DNA of 64,000 nucleotides from Whalleya microplaca (GCA_022497155.1 MU385758.1:310001-374000); one strand, 5' to 3'. Positions 49,310 through 61,523 are shown, counted from the stretch's first letter. The notes: a model not told the origin generated them from the letters alone. Numbers and translations are program-made.

Positions 49310-52000
49310 TCACGAACCGACTGGGCTCTGTCCTTTTGGGGGTGGTAAAGCCCCTAGAGGTATGTACTGCAAATCGCCGTCTCTGTAAACCCAACTCCAC
49401 ACTTCGCTGCTCAAGTGTTCACGGTTAGCGTCAATGAGGTCCCATACGTGGTTGTATGCTTTTAGAACGCGCCCGTGTAAAGGATTGTCGTTGCAGAAGT
49501 CGAGTTGTTCATGATGACACCGATCAAGCTGCCTCTCCAACCCCGCAGCCATCATCGCGAGTTGCCAACTCCAGACGACCGTCCCATGATACGAGCTCTC
49601 CGAAAAGTCCTCTACGTTCAACGAACCGTCCCCGTATGCCGGATTCGAGACTAGCAACCCGACAGAAGTAGAGAGACCCAAGGGGAAGGGGCGTAGGATG
49701 TTATCTGCTGCCTGGGAAAGAAACGCCGAGAGTTGGTCTTGATTGGTACTGTTAAGGAGAAAAAGCCGGAAGCAGTCATCTGTGTTCATGACCTTCACCA
49801 CCGGTTGACCACCATTGCCATCGAGAGCCAGGCCATGGAACACAATAGGGGAGATTATATTCTCTGTGTCGACCTCTCCCGGAAAGTTAGTCACGTCAAC
49901 ATAGTGTTTGACAAGGTCTCGGGCTTTGCCCGAGGCGATGGTCACCTCGAAGAAAGAGAGGGTATTTTCTTCCCAGAATAGAGCTCGCTTGTTTGCAACC
50001 GAAACCCACTCTGAATGTGGAGGGAAGAAATTATTCTCCGATAGAGACGCAATCGCCTTGAGTGCGGCAGGAACTAAAGCTGTGTTCACATCGTAAGGGA
50101 TGCGACCCCACCCAAGACCGCTAGGACTGTCGCGCCACTGACCGACATTCTGGCCTTTCTTCAGTGCGAGTAGGTTTTGTTTCACAGGAGATTCCTCGAA
50201 AGGGGCGGTAAGTCTCATGATTTTTTCCGCGGTGGCCATTGCAAGGTCTCTATAAGTGAAGTCACGGCTCGACGGGAGCATCGATGCGTTCGTTGCTAAA
50301 AATGCATCCCGGCGTGTTTTGCCGACGGCAGACTTGATAAAGTAGTCATCCATGGCAATAAGAAGAAAGAAATCGGTATCGATCATCTTGTAGTCGCACT
50401 GAGGATCTGTGCTGTCAATCCCTTGCTGCTCATTCAGGTACGACGCATAATCGCCGATGGTTTCTTCATGACACACGCTACCGTCTTCCGAGTCAATCCG
50501 TTCAATGGCCGCGCTTAGGATAGCCTCAACCGCTCCGCCGTTACCCTCACTGAGAATCGGGTGGAGAAGGAGGAGCGAGAGCAAGCTATCGCGACCGAAG
50601 TACGTTAAGAACTTCCAGGCCCCAGCTACAAGTTTCGAACTGTAAGAGAGGAAGGAGAGGGACGCAGTGTCGAGCGGGTTCTGCGAGATAAGCGACTGCG
50701 ATGCAGGATTGAGGACCTTCCCGGCGCTCAGTTGATCAAGTTGTGGGTAACTGTACCAAGCATTGAACACATACGTGCCACCTACGAGATGAGGCTTGCC
50801 ATGATTAATGGAGATCGCTTGCCCATCAACGCTCTCAAGCGTAAGGAATGTTTCGGTCGTTTTGTCGAGCCATGTACGACTAAGCTGAATACCACCACTA
50901 GACAACTGCTGAGTCTTGATCGCATCCTGGATCTTTGGCACAAGACTACCCCCTTCAACATAGTCTCGTATTGTTCTAATACTCCCTAAGATAGCCAAGT
51001 CAAGGGTTGCAGATGAGTTGAGAGACAGTCTACCTGTCACCCCACTCACGAGCGGATCTAGAGCTCTATTTGCACCAGTGGTTTCTTCAAGGGATATCGC
51101 GAGTGTCCCACTGACACCATTGGCAGGCGAGAAGTATGTAACAATACCACTGTTCCCAGCTGCCCAAGCAACCTAGCAAGCGCATATTAGTCTCGTTGCT
51201 ATATTTTCAGGGGGTAAAGGGGGTGTTTACCAGTAATCTAGGGACTGTAGTTTCAAGATCGCTATCGGGCTCTGGGCTAGTAATTACTACTTGACTTGCA
51301 GTACCGCAGTCAGAAATGAAGTAGTTTTCGTAAGGACGGTCACTCAGTTGGAAATAAGTCGAGGGACAGTCTTCCGGATCGGAGTCTAGGGGAGGTATGA
51401 TAGATCCCGAATCTTGTACATGAACTAATTTGCCATTATCACAACTTCACATTATCAGTAGATGCATTTTAGATGTGCTGGGAGCCAACTGACGAAAATT
51501 GATTGGGTAGATAGCAGTCATCGCCACATTTCGAAGTACGTTTCCTGTCCACAACCGGGCAAAGAAAATTGCCATTATAGCATGTATGCTAACATAGGTC
51601 AGGAACGTACTCATCTAGGGGTTAGAAGAAGCCTCACATTATTAATATTATATCTCGCCGTGCCGCAAGGCAGTAAGCCGTCATAAATCTGCGCCGCGCC
51701 TGGCCTTACCCACAAACTGGCCAGCAACACCAATACTAAAATGGCAATCATAATCTGACACGAGGTATGGCGTCTCAAGGCACGAAAGTGGCAGCTTCTA
51801 AAGACTGTTCCGGATGTTCTTCTCTTTTTATAGATAGGAGACTCGGGACCTGGCTCGCTGTTCTCAAGCGGGATGCTTAACGGGTCATCTTCTAGGAGAT
51901 GCTGGCCATCATCGGGTTGCCGGCGATCGCCTTTGATCCAGTCTCGTAGCTTGCCCGGAAGAGACAGCCTCGGCAACGCAGACGTATTCCAAGCAGGCAT
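49310..52000 (-). CDS. Membrane-anchored six-hairpin glycosidase-like protein
   Basis: Four exons (51638-52000, 51540-51588, 51231-51424, 49310-51172) with introns of 49, 115 and 58 nt give 822 residues in one frame. A polar cytosolic-type N-terminus leads to a membrane segment at about residues 81-98 (CQIMIAILVLVLLASLWV), so it looks like a type II membrane or secreted protein. A short Cys-rich part follows (PCGTARYNINN joined to HTCYNGNFLCPVVD), of a kind known next to fungal carbohydrate-active domains. The long C-terminal part contains YFGRDSLLSLLLLHPILS, GWGRIPYDVNTALVPAAL and SYHGTVVWSWQLAMMAAGL, matching (alpha/alpha)6-barrel enzymes often annotated as glycogen debranching enzyme-like. 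It probably acts on an extracellular or wall polysaccharide, but the substrate is unknown. The start is the ATG giving a conventional N-terminus; an upstream ATG exists. Confidence 0.8.
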
Positions 52001-52755
52001 AATCTTCAGGTAAACATGACAGCCAAGAAATTCACGTTTCCGGCTTGGCAGCCAACGTGTACTTATACGTAGTTCACGCCTATGCAGCTTTATAACAATA
52101 AGGACACCTATCTGAAAAGTCTGGCTGCTCAAAGAGAGGTATTGCAGCTTAGGTGAAACCGGATACAAAATGTTGAAGAAGTTCTTGATTAGGTAGATGC
52201 CGCCCAAGCCGCCTCGAATGAATTGATATGCCCTTGTTGAGGCCAAGTAAACTGGGGACCGTGTAAGCCCCACTCAATATGCAAAAAAGGGCCTAAATCA
52301 ATTTAAACTCTTGGATCTTCAGGGGGCTGTGTAATAAATGTCTGCACCCGAATAAACTGGCAGCTAGCAGCATTTCCACCCATACAGCTGCCATATCAAG
52401 GGCAGTTGGCCAAGTAGAAGTTGCACAGACCCGGTCTACTTATATCAATTGTTGTCTTATTATTCTCACCTCAGCCACAAGGATCTCAAATTAACATCAA
52501 TACATCAAATCATACTGAGAAGTCATATTAAAAGAGGTACCTGGTTTTTAAGTCAAAAGGATACGAAGTGCGGCTGGCTGTAAGTTAATTGGGTATACTT
52601 AGATTTCTCGACCCGAGTACCGGGATAACTGCAAGGAAGGACGGGATTTAAATATCACCCTCGAATAGCCTGCAAGTGAGACATAGCGAAACAATTTACA
52701 GAAATCACTATAAAAAGAAGGCTTCAAGTTCTCTACTTGATTATATGAAGCAATG

Positions 52756-52788
<33 letters not shown>

Positions 52789-53399
52789 TCATAGTTGTTC
52801 ATGAAAAGCGAAATAAAACTGTTGCCTCCGAGGAGCTGTATTCAGGATGGTAATTCAAACTGCCAGTTTATCAAAACTATAGATTCCCTACCAACAACAA
52901 CTATAGGTATTTCTTACTTTAGACACCTAGGTAATAATAGCAACTTTTGCTAGTTGGATACGTGGGCGCTCTGAATTATTATTGCCGGCACTCGAAGAAT
53001 CCAGAGGACCTTGTAGCTTATTCCACTACGGATTATGCCCACTGAGTACGGAGTAGTATAACTCTCCTTTTTTTAACGCGCAACACAAGCTTTGTTTCTG
53101 TATTCTGTACTCTGGCCGTCCCATGCGCCATGGAAGCGCCGACGTGAGAATTACATCTTTAGTGGACTGGCATGTAGGCAAGTAGATAGTCGTCTTACAT
53201 TCTTCGAATAATGAATAAATTCACCATCATAGTATGAGCCCTGAATAACTGACGTAGTCGAACTCAAGGAGGAAACCCCGACTTTCGTGACCTGGCCTCC
53301 AACACAGCCTTCAATGAACCTAATTAGATAATAAGCATCGACGCAGAACTATCCGAGACATTCTCAGGTCACCTGAGAGTATAGTATGTATACGATTTA
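52001..53399. other. Intergenic region with poly-T tract
   Basis: About 1.4 kb with no supported gene. It includes an uninterrupted run of 29 T at 52756-52784. The left side holds the promoter of the glycosidase-like gene and the right side the 3' end of RMI1. Confidence 0.65.
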
Positions 53400-54155
53400 T
53401 CAACTTCGGCTATCGCCGCCCACAGCCTCCTGCAACCGCGCCAGCCGGCCCTCAACCCACGCCTTCTGCCACGCCTCGACCTTACCCCCCAGGACCGTGC
53501 AAGTCGCCGGCTCGAGCAGGACAACCCCGCGCGCGACCACGGCGCCCCGCCGCAGCATCAGCTTCTCGCCGATGTGCAGCGTGCCGATGCCGAGCCGCTC
53601 GATGCGCTTCCGCTCCAGCCCGTACACCCGCTGCCCCCGGCAGTCCTGCAGCACCAGGCGGTGCGTCGCGGCCTTCGCTGCGTTGCCGGTGGTGGTGGGT
53701 CTCCCGGACGCGGGTGGAGTGGTAGCGGCGGAGGAGCTCCCCTCGCTTACGCCGTCGTCCTGCTGCTGCTGCTCCTCGCCGCCGGTGGGCAGGCGGATGA
53801 TCTCGCGCCCGCGCGTCTGCTCGCCGCGCGCTATGGCCTCGAGCTCCTCGACTTGCTCCCACTTGCTCTTGGCCAGGTTGTCGATGTCGAGGACCTGCAC
53901 CGCGACATCTCTGTCCAGTTTCACTTCTCCGATTTCCGGGTTGCTTAGATTAGGTGGCAATGATGGTGCTGGTGGCTCCAGCAGGGACGGGTTTGTTAGG
54001 TCCGCTGCTAGGAGACGTGTTTTCACGGTGGCTATTAAGGCGGGTAAGGGAGGCAAGGGGTTGCGGTTTGGCATGGCGCTCTGGATCCATGATAGTGACG
54101 GAGCCGGGTATCCTTGGTTTTGGAGGCCGGCGCGGATCTGCACGGTCAGGTCCAT
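53400..54155 (-). CDS. RMI1: RecQ-mediated genome instability protein 1
   Basis: A single exon of 251 residues. The N-terminus carries the short helical region of Rmi1 (MDLTVQIRAGLQNQGYPAPS, then LSWIQSAMPNRNPLPPLPAL). The OB-fold core is clear at about residues 165-235: HRLVLQDCRGQRVYGLE, then IGEKLMLRRGAVVARGVVLL and LGGKVEAWQKAW. A low-complexity insert (about 118-155, with a Gln run) splits the fold, as is common in fungi. Rmi1 binds RecQ helicase (Sgs1 type) and topoisomerase III to dissolve double Holliday junctions and limit crossover. The length fits fungal Rmi1. It is transcribed away from VPS51, and the two share an upstream region of about 470 bp. Confidence 0.92.
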   Translation of the reverse strand: MDLTVQIRAGLQNQGYPAPSLSWIQSAMPNRNPLPPLPALIATVKTRLLAADLTNPSLLEPPAPSLPPNLSNPEIGEVKLDRDVAVQVLDIDNLAKSKWEQVEELEAIARGEQTRGREIIRLPTGGEEQQQQDDGVSEGSSSAATTPPASGRPTTTGNAAKAATHRLVLQDCRGQRVYGLERKRIERLGIGTLHIGEKLMLRRGAVVARGVVLLEPATCTVLGGKVEAWQKAWVEGRLARLQEAVGGDSRS

Positions 54156-54625
54156 GATGAGATTTGGTGTGTGTTGTTTGAGTGACTCAGAGCTTTCATG
54201 TTTAGTTTGTACTTGGAAGTGATCTTGATGAGAGCAGGTATCGTCTCATCACCATGTCTTACATGAACGATGAGTGAAATTATGAAGGTTGTGAGAATTC
54301 ACAGCAACTTATTAGTTGTTTAAGAGGCTCACTTACATACACGGCAGATAAACAGGTGCTAAGCAGCTAGATCGAGACCACTCCACTTCGCCTAAGTTTC
54401 AGCGGACCAGCAGCTCCCGCCACAGTGGCTTAACGGGCTAAAATCCACTGAATAACCTCCAGCTCACATGAATAGCTCGCTGTCAACTTCAACTACCTTC
54501 CGTCTTGGATAACTCACCCCGTAACTCACTCCGATACCCCAATTGCATAGCGACTTATTATTCGATCACATATCCGATTTCACATAGCCATACTCCAAGG
54601 TTAGGATACTTATAAAGAGAGTAAG
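54156..54625. promoter_or_regulatory. Shared divergent promoter region, RMI1 and VPS51
   Basis: 470 bp between the two start codons, which point away from each other. No coding sequence or distinct TATA box is evident. CT-rich words near 54500-54600 could belong to the VPS51 leader. The region must contain the promoters of both genes. Confidence 0.5.
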
Positions 54626-55714
54626 ATGTCCACCATAGCCTCCCCCCGCGAACCAGGGGCGCCTCTCCTCCGCCGCATGAACTCAACCACACCCACATCC
54701 TCAACGCGGCCGAGCCTCGAGGGCACCGCACGCTCGCCGCTCGGCTCACCGGGTCCCAACAACACCAGCAGCAACAGCAATGCCCCAGCTCCCACCACCT
54801 CCACGCCCGCGAACCCGCCCAAGCGCAACCGCGCCGCGCTGCGCGAGTACTACAACCTGCGCGCCAAGAACTCGTCCGTGGGCACCACGCCGCCGCCGCA
54901 GGTGGAGGTGACGGACCCGTTCGGGGAAACCGGGGGCGCGGACGAGGAGCAGCACTCGGAGGTGCCCGCGAGCGAGATGGACCGCGAGGGCTTCGACGCC
55001 TCGGCCTTCGTGGCGGCCGCGCTGGCGGACCAGGGCATGGAGGAGCTGCTGCGCCTGTACACGCGCGTGCTGGGCGAGACGCGCGCGCTGGACGCCGAGA
55101 AGAAGGCCTTGGTTTATGATAACTATAGTAAGCTTATTACGGCTACGGAGACGATTCGGCAGGTGAGTGTTTTCTCTTGTTACGTCCGTGGTCTTGTGGG
55201 TGGATGGATGGATGGATGGATGGATGGATGGATGGGCTTGGATATGAGCAATTAATTGGTGTTCGATGGGCTGTTGGTTGCTGATATGCGGTGCTTCAAG
55301 ATGCGCGCGAACATGGACCCCCTGAACCCCATGGCCTCGACGCTCGACCCAGCCATAGCGCAGATCTACTCGCAGGCCACGGCCATCCGGGAGTCTCTAC
55401 GCGCGTCCGTCCCCCCGCCCGACGCCTCCCGACGCGCAGAGGAGGAGGCCGCGCGGCGGAAAGTACGGACGAAACAACTGGCGATCCAGGTCCTTGATAC
55501 CCCGGCCAAAGTGCGGGCGCTGGTGGCCGAGGGGCGACTGGAGGACGCGAGACAGGCTTGGAAGATGCCGAGGCGGCTTCTGCTGGTCTGGAAAGAGCAG
55601 GGGCTGGGTGGTGAGGACGTGGATAAGTGTGTGGAGGATGGCGATGCGGCGCTTCGTGGCGAGCCTGGTAAGGGCGATTGGCGGGATCGAGGGAATTCGA
55701 ATGGGCACGATTGA
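54626..55714 (+). CDS. VPS51: Vps51, subunit of the GARP/VFT tethering complex
   Basis: Two exons (54626-55162 and 55301-55714) joined in phase across a 138-nt intron (donor GTGAGT, acceptor AAG) give 316 residues. Residues 1-65 are Ser/Thr/Pro-rich. Vps51 features follow: [11 protein letters not shown], then [20 protein letters not shown], and the signature [17 protein letters not shown] running into [13 protein letters not shown] across the intron. The C-terminus has a Lys/Arg-rich helix ([16 protein letters not shown]). GARP tethers endosome-derived vesicles at the trans-Golgi network, and Vps51 binds the Golgi t-SNARE Tlg1 in yeast. The intron contains eight TGGA units (55200-55236). The gene converges on NIF3, with 168 bp between stops. 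Confidence 0.9.
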
Positions 55715-55882
55715 GCACGCGCGAACTGGTATATCATCAACCAAGGATGATCATATTGGATTCTACTATCACCAAATATCACCAACCTCTAATCTGGACT
55801 TGGGACTTGAAGCAAGCTTTCCAGGCTATCGAACCCAAGGTCATCATCTAATTACAGTCCTCGGACCAGTCCGATTACCTGT

Positions 55883-56969
55883 TCACGCCAGCTGCTGAAC
55901 ATCGATCACCTCAAAGGGATCGCGATCGGCCTTACTAACAACCACGCGCGTGTCCGCGTACGCCGTGGTCTCCAGCTCGACATCCAACATCGGCTTCAGC
56001 CTCTTCTCCAAGTACTTCCGCTCGGAGTTGCTGTGGAACACGGTGACGACGACCTGGCCCCGCTGCGTGTGCGCCAGCGCGTAATGGTGCGCCATCTCGC
56101 CCGTCACCAGCACCTGCGCATCGGTGTCCTTCAGGATATCCGCGCCGGAGCCCGCGCACACCGCCACCGTCGCGACCTCCGCGAGGTCCCGCAATGACGG
56201 CGGCAGCGCCACCATCACGTACCGCTGCCCGCCGAGGCCCGCGGACAGCCGCTTCAGCAGCGTCGCGAGCGTGACGGGCTGGCTGAGCTGCACCGTGCGC
56301 CCGTACCCCGTGCCCTGGTGTCCCTCGGGCAGGGGCCGGGCGATGGGCTGCACGACGCTCCGCGCCACCTGCGCGTCGTCGGCGAGGACGATGTCGCAGA
56401 GCCAGTCGTTCAGCCCTCCGCTCGCGGCGTCCATGGCCGTGTGCGGGCAGTAGACCGACACTCTCTCGGCGGCGAGGCGGAGGAGGAGGGTCTGCATGGG
56501 GTCTTTGGTGGTGAGAGATTTCAAGGGTCGGAAGATGACCGGGTCTGTGGACTTGTTAGCAATGATGTAACCTAGCTGCGTCGAATAGCTGGGGGGGGAG
56601 GGGGTGTGTGGCTCGTACGGTAGCAGATGATCATCTTGGCCCCTTCTGCTAGGGCCTCGTCTACCACGGCGGCGGTTAGGTCGTTCGTGAGGAGGACGGT
56701 CCCTCCTGATGAGCTTGGAGCCTTCGAGGTTGAGGATGGGGGGGCTTCCCCGAGAAGTACTGTGGGCGCCGTTAATATATGTAATCTTGATAATCGACAT
56801 GTTATGTATAAGGACTACTCACACCCAGTGTTATCCCATGCCTTATCTGCCAATTCCTCAGGGAAGCTATGAGATGTCAGTTTCTTGAGACTCAAGAATA
56901 TGAACTGCAAACTTACAGTGTTTTCATAGCGGCCACCACCGCCTCGGTGAGAGATGTAGGCGCAGCCAT
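55883..56969 (-). CDS. NIF3: NIF3-family protein (NGG1-interacting factor 3)
   Basis: Four exons (56917-56969, 56823-56866, 56619-56759, 55883-56544) with introns of 50, 63 and 74 nt, each with clean GT...AG and consistent phase, give 299 residues. Joined motifs match the family: FPEELADKAWDNTG, then LLTNDLTAAVVDEALAEGAK, then MIICYHPVIFRPLKSLTT, and near the end TGEMAHHYALAHTQRG and VFHSNSERKYLEKRLK. The His and Asp/Glu residues in these motifs form the dinuclear metal site of NIF3 proteins. The cellular role is poorly defined. The same frame stays open upstream to an ATG at 57185 that would add 72 residues with a basic, acid-poor, mitochondrial-presequence look, so both starts are possible. 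It is divergent from the BolA gene. Confidence 0.88.
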
Positions 56970-57618
56970 GGCGTTGAGCGATCTCGAACCCAACTCTCCT
57001 CGTCTCGGTGACAGTACTGTGCCGCTTTTGAATATCAGGCCCTGAGGATGAGGCCCGCTCCTGGTCGTATGCGAGGAGTTGGAAAGAAACCTTGAGGAGT
57101 GACAGTGGTGGGCTGGATATCGGTCGATTGAGGAAAGCTGTTTCGATATCACCCTTAGATTAGAAGCCTGTCGTCTAAGGAGCATGGCAATCCACTCAGA
57201 TATGAGAATACACGACTTCAATTCCAACTTGTGAGCGATGGAACCGCAGGTAACTGGCTGCATGTGCGTCACTTCAAAATACATGTAGGTACATAGGTAC
57301 ACACCGTTGAACGATTGGGCGAATAACAGCTTCCGCCACAACAGCTTCAGCCACCCCAGCCCACAGACAGCCCACTATCTAAACTGTACACCATATCGAT
57401 AAGCGGAATTTGCGAGATTAGGTACGCATTCCATCATCACCATCGGCCTGTTCATCGCGGGGTCCTCCGGTGGTCGCTCCGTATACTTGTTACCTCATGA
57501 ATCGAACACCGCCAAGTCCACCTAACTTATAAGTCAAGCAACACATACATGATAAATCCCCAGCGCTGACAACCCTTTAACCCTTTAAACCTACATCAAC
57601 GCACACGCGCGCAACCCA
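56970..57618. promoter_or_regulatory. Divergent region between NIF3 and the BolA gene
   Basis: About 650 bp between the two starts. Part of it (56970-57185) may be translated as an N-terminal extension of NIF3. The rest carries no other supported gene; a CA-rich leader precedes the BolA ATG. Confidence 0.45.
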
Positions 57619-58106
57619 ATGGCCGAGCCGACAATAACGGAGGCATCGCTCAAGACGGCGCTCACGGAGCGCCTGCAGGCGACGCATGTCGAGGTCACTG
57701 ACATGTCCGGTATGCGCCCTCTACCTCTCCCTCCCTCCCCCTTTCATACCCCCCTTTATAATCCGCCCCTCCGCCCCCTGCATGCCCACCTTTCAACCAC
57801 AACCAACTTACACAGCTCGACTAAACTAATCTCCCACCTAAAAAAAATGCAGGCGGCTGCGGCCAATCCTTCACCTCCCTCATAGTCTCGCCCGCCTTCG
57901 CGGGGCAGAACAGCCTGAAGCGCCACCGGGCCGTGAACGCAGCGCTCCGCGACGAGATCGCCGCCATCCACGCGTGGAGCGCGCGGTGCCAGACGCCCGA
58001 GGAGTGGGAGCGCGACCGGGCGAAGACGGCCGACAACACGGACAAGACTACGGGCCCGCCGATGGACGGCACCGTGCAGGGGCGCGTTGAGGGGGTTGAT
58101 GCGTGA
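57619..58106 (+). CDS. BolA-like protein (Fra2/BOLA2 type)
   Basis: Two exons (57619-57709 and 57853-58106) with a 143-nt intron (donor GTATGC, acceptor CAG) give 114 residues. The join restores the BolA core: LKTALTERLQATHVEVTDMS, then GGCG with the likely ligand Cys, then SLIVSPAF, then the conserved His region LKRHRAVNAALRDEIAAIHA. Fra2-type BolA proteins pair with monothiol glutaredoxins to bind a [2Fe-2S] cluster; in yeast this relays mitochondrial iron-sulfur status to iron regulators in the cytosol. The tail after about residue 85 is polar and variable. The short form without a targeting signal suits the cytosolic/nuclear type. It is divergent from NIF3 and converges on the AP-1 gene. 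Confidence 0.9.
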
Positions 58107-58760
58107 GGGGTGATGAAAGGGAATGAGAATTTTGCAATGGCTGGTGATATTATGAATTAACGAGACGGGACGGGACGAGATGAGACGAGGTTCAGTTCGG
58201 GCTGGTATGAGCATACCTAGGGGAAGAAGGGTATGAAATGGTTGGCCTGGCCTGGCCTGGTAAAAGGGAGGACGGCTGCGAACAATAGCAGAGAAGCCTA
58301 GACGCAGATACCTAACCAGTCTGGTTCTGGGGAAGAAAAAGAGGGCGTACAATCTCATCCAGCTTATAGAGCCAAGGTCTCCTCGCCCTCGCCTGTAGCT
58401 GAGGCTGGATAGATAGATAGCTTTGCATGTACATGAACATCTATCCCATACCTATAGGGGAAAAGGGGGTAGGAGCAGACAGGACACCGCACTTGATAAT
58501 TCGTCTTCATATATCATATCATGTCTTCTCTAAGCTACCTGCTACCTATATGTAGACGTCTTCTTTTCGGACAATGTCACATTCGAGATTCCGCAACGCA
58601 ACGCAGGGACTACTACACACCCGATGTTTTAAAACACGTTTTTGTACCTTTTACTGGCAGAACACCTGTATCGTCACAGATCCAATAGCTCTCCGCCACC
58701 GCCATTCCCCTGCTTATCAATGTCATCAGACCAAGGAGTTCGTCGTTGTGCTTCTTCTGC
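58107..58760. other. Convergent intergenic region, BolA and AP-1 beta
   Basis: About 650 bp that contains the 3' ends of both genes. Only short frames occur. GGCCT repeats lie near 58239-58260 and a GATA run near 58413-58422; neither looks functional. Confidence 0.6.
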
Positions 58761-61237
58761 CTAAAACAGCCCCAACAAATCCTCATTCGCACCCCCACTC
58801 CCCTTCTTCGGCCCCTCCGCTGCCGGCTCCGCGCCACTCGCATGGCCCAACTGCACGCCCGCAGGCGGCGGCTGGCTGGATCCGCTGAGATCCAACCCCT
58901 CGAACCCATTCATGAGATCGCTCACACCACCCGCACCAGCCCCAGCACCAGCACCAGCACCACCACCTAAGCCCGCCGAAGCAGCAGTAGGTGTAGGAGC
59001 ATCGAACAAGCCCATCATATCAGCGAGCCCGCTAGATGCCGGGCCCGGGCCCGGGGTGGAGGGGCTGGCGACGCGGTCGGGCGTGGCGGAGGCCGAGTTG
59101 CGGTCCTGGGACGCGGGCGCGGCGCCGTCGAAGTCGATGTCGAGCAGGTTCTCGATGTTGTTCTGCGGGGCGCCAGCGGTGCCGCCACCGCCACGCTGGG
59201 CGGCCGCCGCGGCGATGGACGCCGCGATCGGGTTGTCGGTCGCGTTCTGCCGCTGCTCCTGGATCGCCGCGCGCTGGATCTCGTCCGCGCCGTACCGGCC
59301 CTTGCCCACGAACGACTCGGGCGGCTTGTGGTACACCGAGGCCAGCGTGGAGAGCTCGCCCAGGAGCTGCTCGAGCAGGGCGGCTGGGAGGCTCGTCATC
59401 GTGGTGGAGATGGCGGGTTTTTGGGATAGGATGATGCTCTAGTCATGGTTAGCTTCGCGGTCGGGTTAAGAGTTTGGGTAAGGGAGCTGAGCTATACCTT
59501 CGCAACGTCCAGATCCCCTGATAAAAGCCGCCAATAGACATATGCCCGATCTCTTATATCTGGGTTGTCGTTCTCACCGGTTGCCGCCTGTAGGACCTTT
59601 TGCACCAGGCCTTGGTTATTGCCGGGCTTCTTCAGGAATAGTTTGACGACCGCTGTCAGGATCTGCAGCTGCGTCTGCGTGAACTCTTCCATGAAACTAT
59701 CCACGAAGCTTTCCAGGAGTTCATCCGCGTTGTTGATCTTCTCGGCGTATTCGCCCACGATCCAAATTAATGAGCCTCTCGCGTCGGCTTCGTCTAGCTC
59801 GTCGATGTGGCCGCAGAGAGTCGGTATGACCCCTTCGTACCCGGGATATTTCCGGAGGATGTCTTTGATGACCACGATGACTTCCTGGACCACGTAGTTG
59901 ACCTTCGTAGCTATCAGATCCAGTAACGCATTGACGCACTTCTCGCTCGCGCTCTCAATCTTGATGGCAACCTGCCCGATCGCCTTGACGGCCCTTCGAA
60001 CGAAATCCATGTCGACCTCCAAAGCATACTCTTTCAATTCGGCCAATAATTGCTCGTAGTTCTTTTCGTTTGCTATTCTGACCATAATCTCGAGTTTCTG
60101 GAGCTTGACGTAGGGCGGGTCGTTATACTTACAGAAGAACACTCTTAGTTCTTTGCTTAGAATATCCGGCTTGGCTTGTAAAAGGAGGTCGATGTTCCGT
60201 AAGGCAACATATTGAACTTCGGGGGCCGATGCGATAAGGGTGACTGTAGATGTCAGCTAGGGCTCTCGGAGCAATGTCAAGAAACTTACCTAGAGGAGGC
60301 GCCATCTTCTTCAGGTATTGCCGTACAAGATCCCCATTGATAAGCTTCATGTGTATGAACACCACCTTCACGGCAGCTAGGACGACACTAGGGTTCACGT
60401 GCTGGAATTGCGGCGTCACTCTCTCGCAGATGTGTTCCGACTCCTTCACGTCCTGCGGCGGGTAGTCGGCCAGAGTCGAGAGAATTGTCACTCTGCCCCA
60501 TTCCGTGCACTCGTTCAGGGCCATCAACAGTTTCTTCAGGGTTTGCGGCGTTATCACCAAAGCCCTGGTTTCGGGAGCGGTCTCGGCTATCTCCGCCAAG
60601 GCCTGCACGGAGTTCGCAACGACCATTGGGTTCGGGTCTCCAATCAGCTCTTGCAGTATCTCCAGGAAGCCGTTCTCTATGCACATGGATGGGTTCAAGT
60701 CGAAGAGCTTGGCGACGCAGATGGCGGCGGTCTTTCGTACGTAGGGCGATTCGTCTCGTAGGGTTTTGCGCAGCGGCTCTTCCATGTAATCCACCATCTT
60801 GTCTACCCTAATGCAGCCCATCGTCCTAATAGCAAGGGCTCTTATAAGAGGATTCGGGTCTTCCGAGTCCTGGGCGAACGTGTTGACAGCCAGGATACAC
60901 AGGTCTGGATGGGATTTCGCATAATTCCTACGCTTTCCGTCAGCACAATGAAATGGGACATTTTGAGATGCCTTCTTGAACTGTCCAAAGGTTCTAGGGC
61001 CACTCACATCAGATATAAATAGACAAGCTTCTTCTGGTCCAGGTCCGACGTCGCGATATTCTTCAGCACATCGGGGAAGAGCTGCGATACATCCTTGCCC
61101 AAGGTCATGGCCATGATGGTCTTCTGGATGGACTCCTTCCGCTCCCAGGCATACTGGGACACCAGCCCAGCTCGCAACTCGAACGTCTCGCCCTTCCTAG
61201 GCACGGCGAAAGCGCCGCGGATGCGATTCACCGCCAT
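58761..61237 (-). CDS. AP-1 complex subunit beta (beta-adaptin)
   Basis: Four exons (61008-61237, 60290-60927, 59498-60243, 58761-59438) with introns of 80, 46 and 59 nt give 763 residues in one frame. The adaptin trunk is unmistakable: [12 protein letters not shown], then [76 protein letters not shown] and [17 protein letters not shown]. After about residue 580 the chain becomes Gly/Ala/Pro-rich, with [12 protein letters not shown], a clathrin-box-like segment. It ends NEDLLGLF, with no appendage (ear) domain, as in other fungi. AP-1 recruits clathrin and cargo at the trans-Golgi and endosomes. Although animal beta subunits are shared or similar between AP-1 and AP-2, the earless form fits fungal AP-1. 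Confidence 0.93.
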
Positions 61238-61523
61238 CGTGTGATACTGGTTTTATATACGTGCGCGAGGAGGATCTATAGAGCCCCTGTCATAGGCACG
61301 CGTGAGGAAGGAAAGTCGGCGGTCAGGGTCACTGGCGAATCGAAGGTTGCGGGGGAGAAGGGGGCCCTTTCAGGGCTACTGTGCGTTCATCCGCTCTTCT
61401 CTCTGTCAATTGTCGGTCGTGGGAGTTCGTCGTTTATTGGTTTATTGGTTTATTAGGAGTCGTAGTTCCTGGAAAGCAAGGGACGATCGAAGCTTTGCCA
61501 AGATGATGGATGATGGATGATGG

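Noticed and set aside
53482..53948. Long frames overlapping RMI1 on other frames and strand
   Set aside because: GC-driven shadows with Ala/Arg-rich translation; RMI1 alone has a conserved OB fold.
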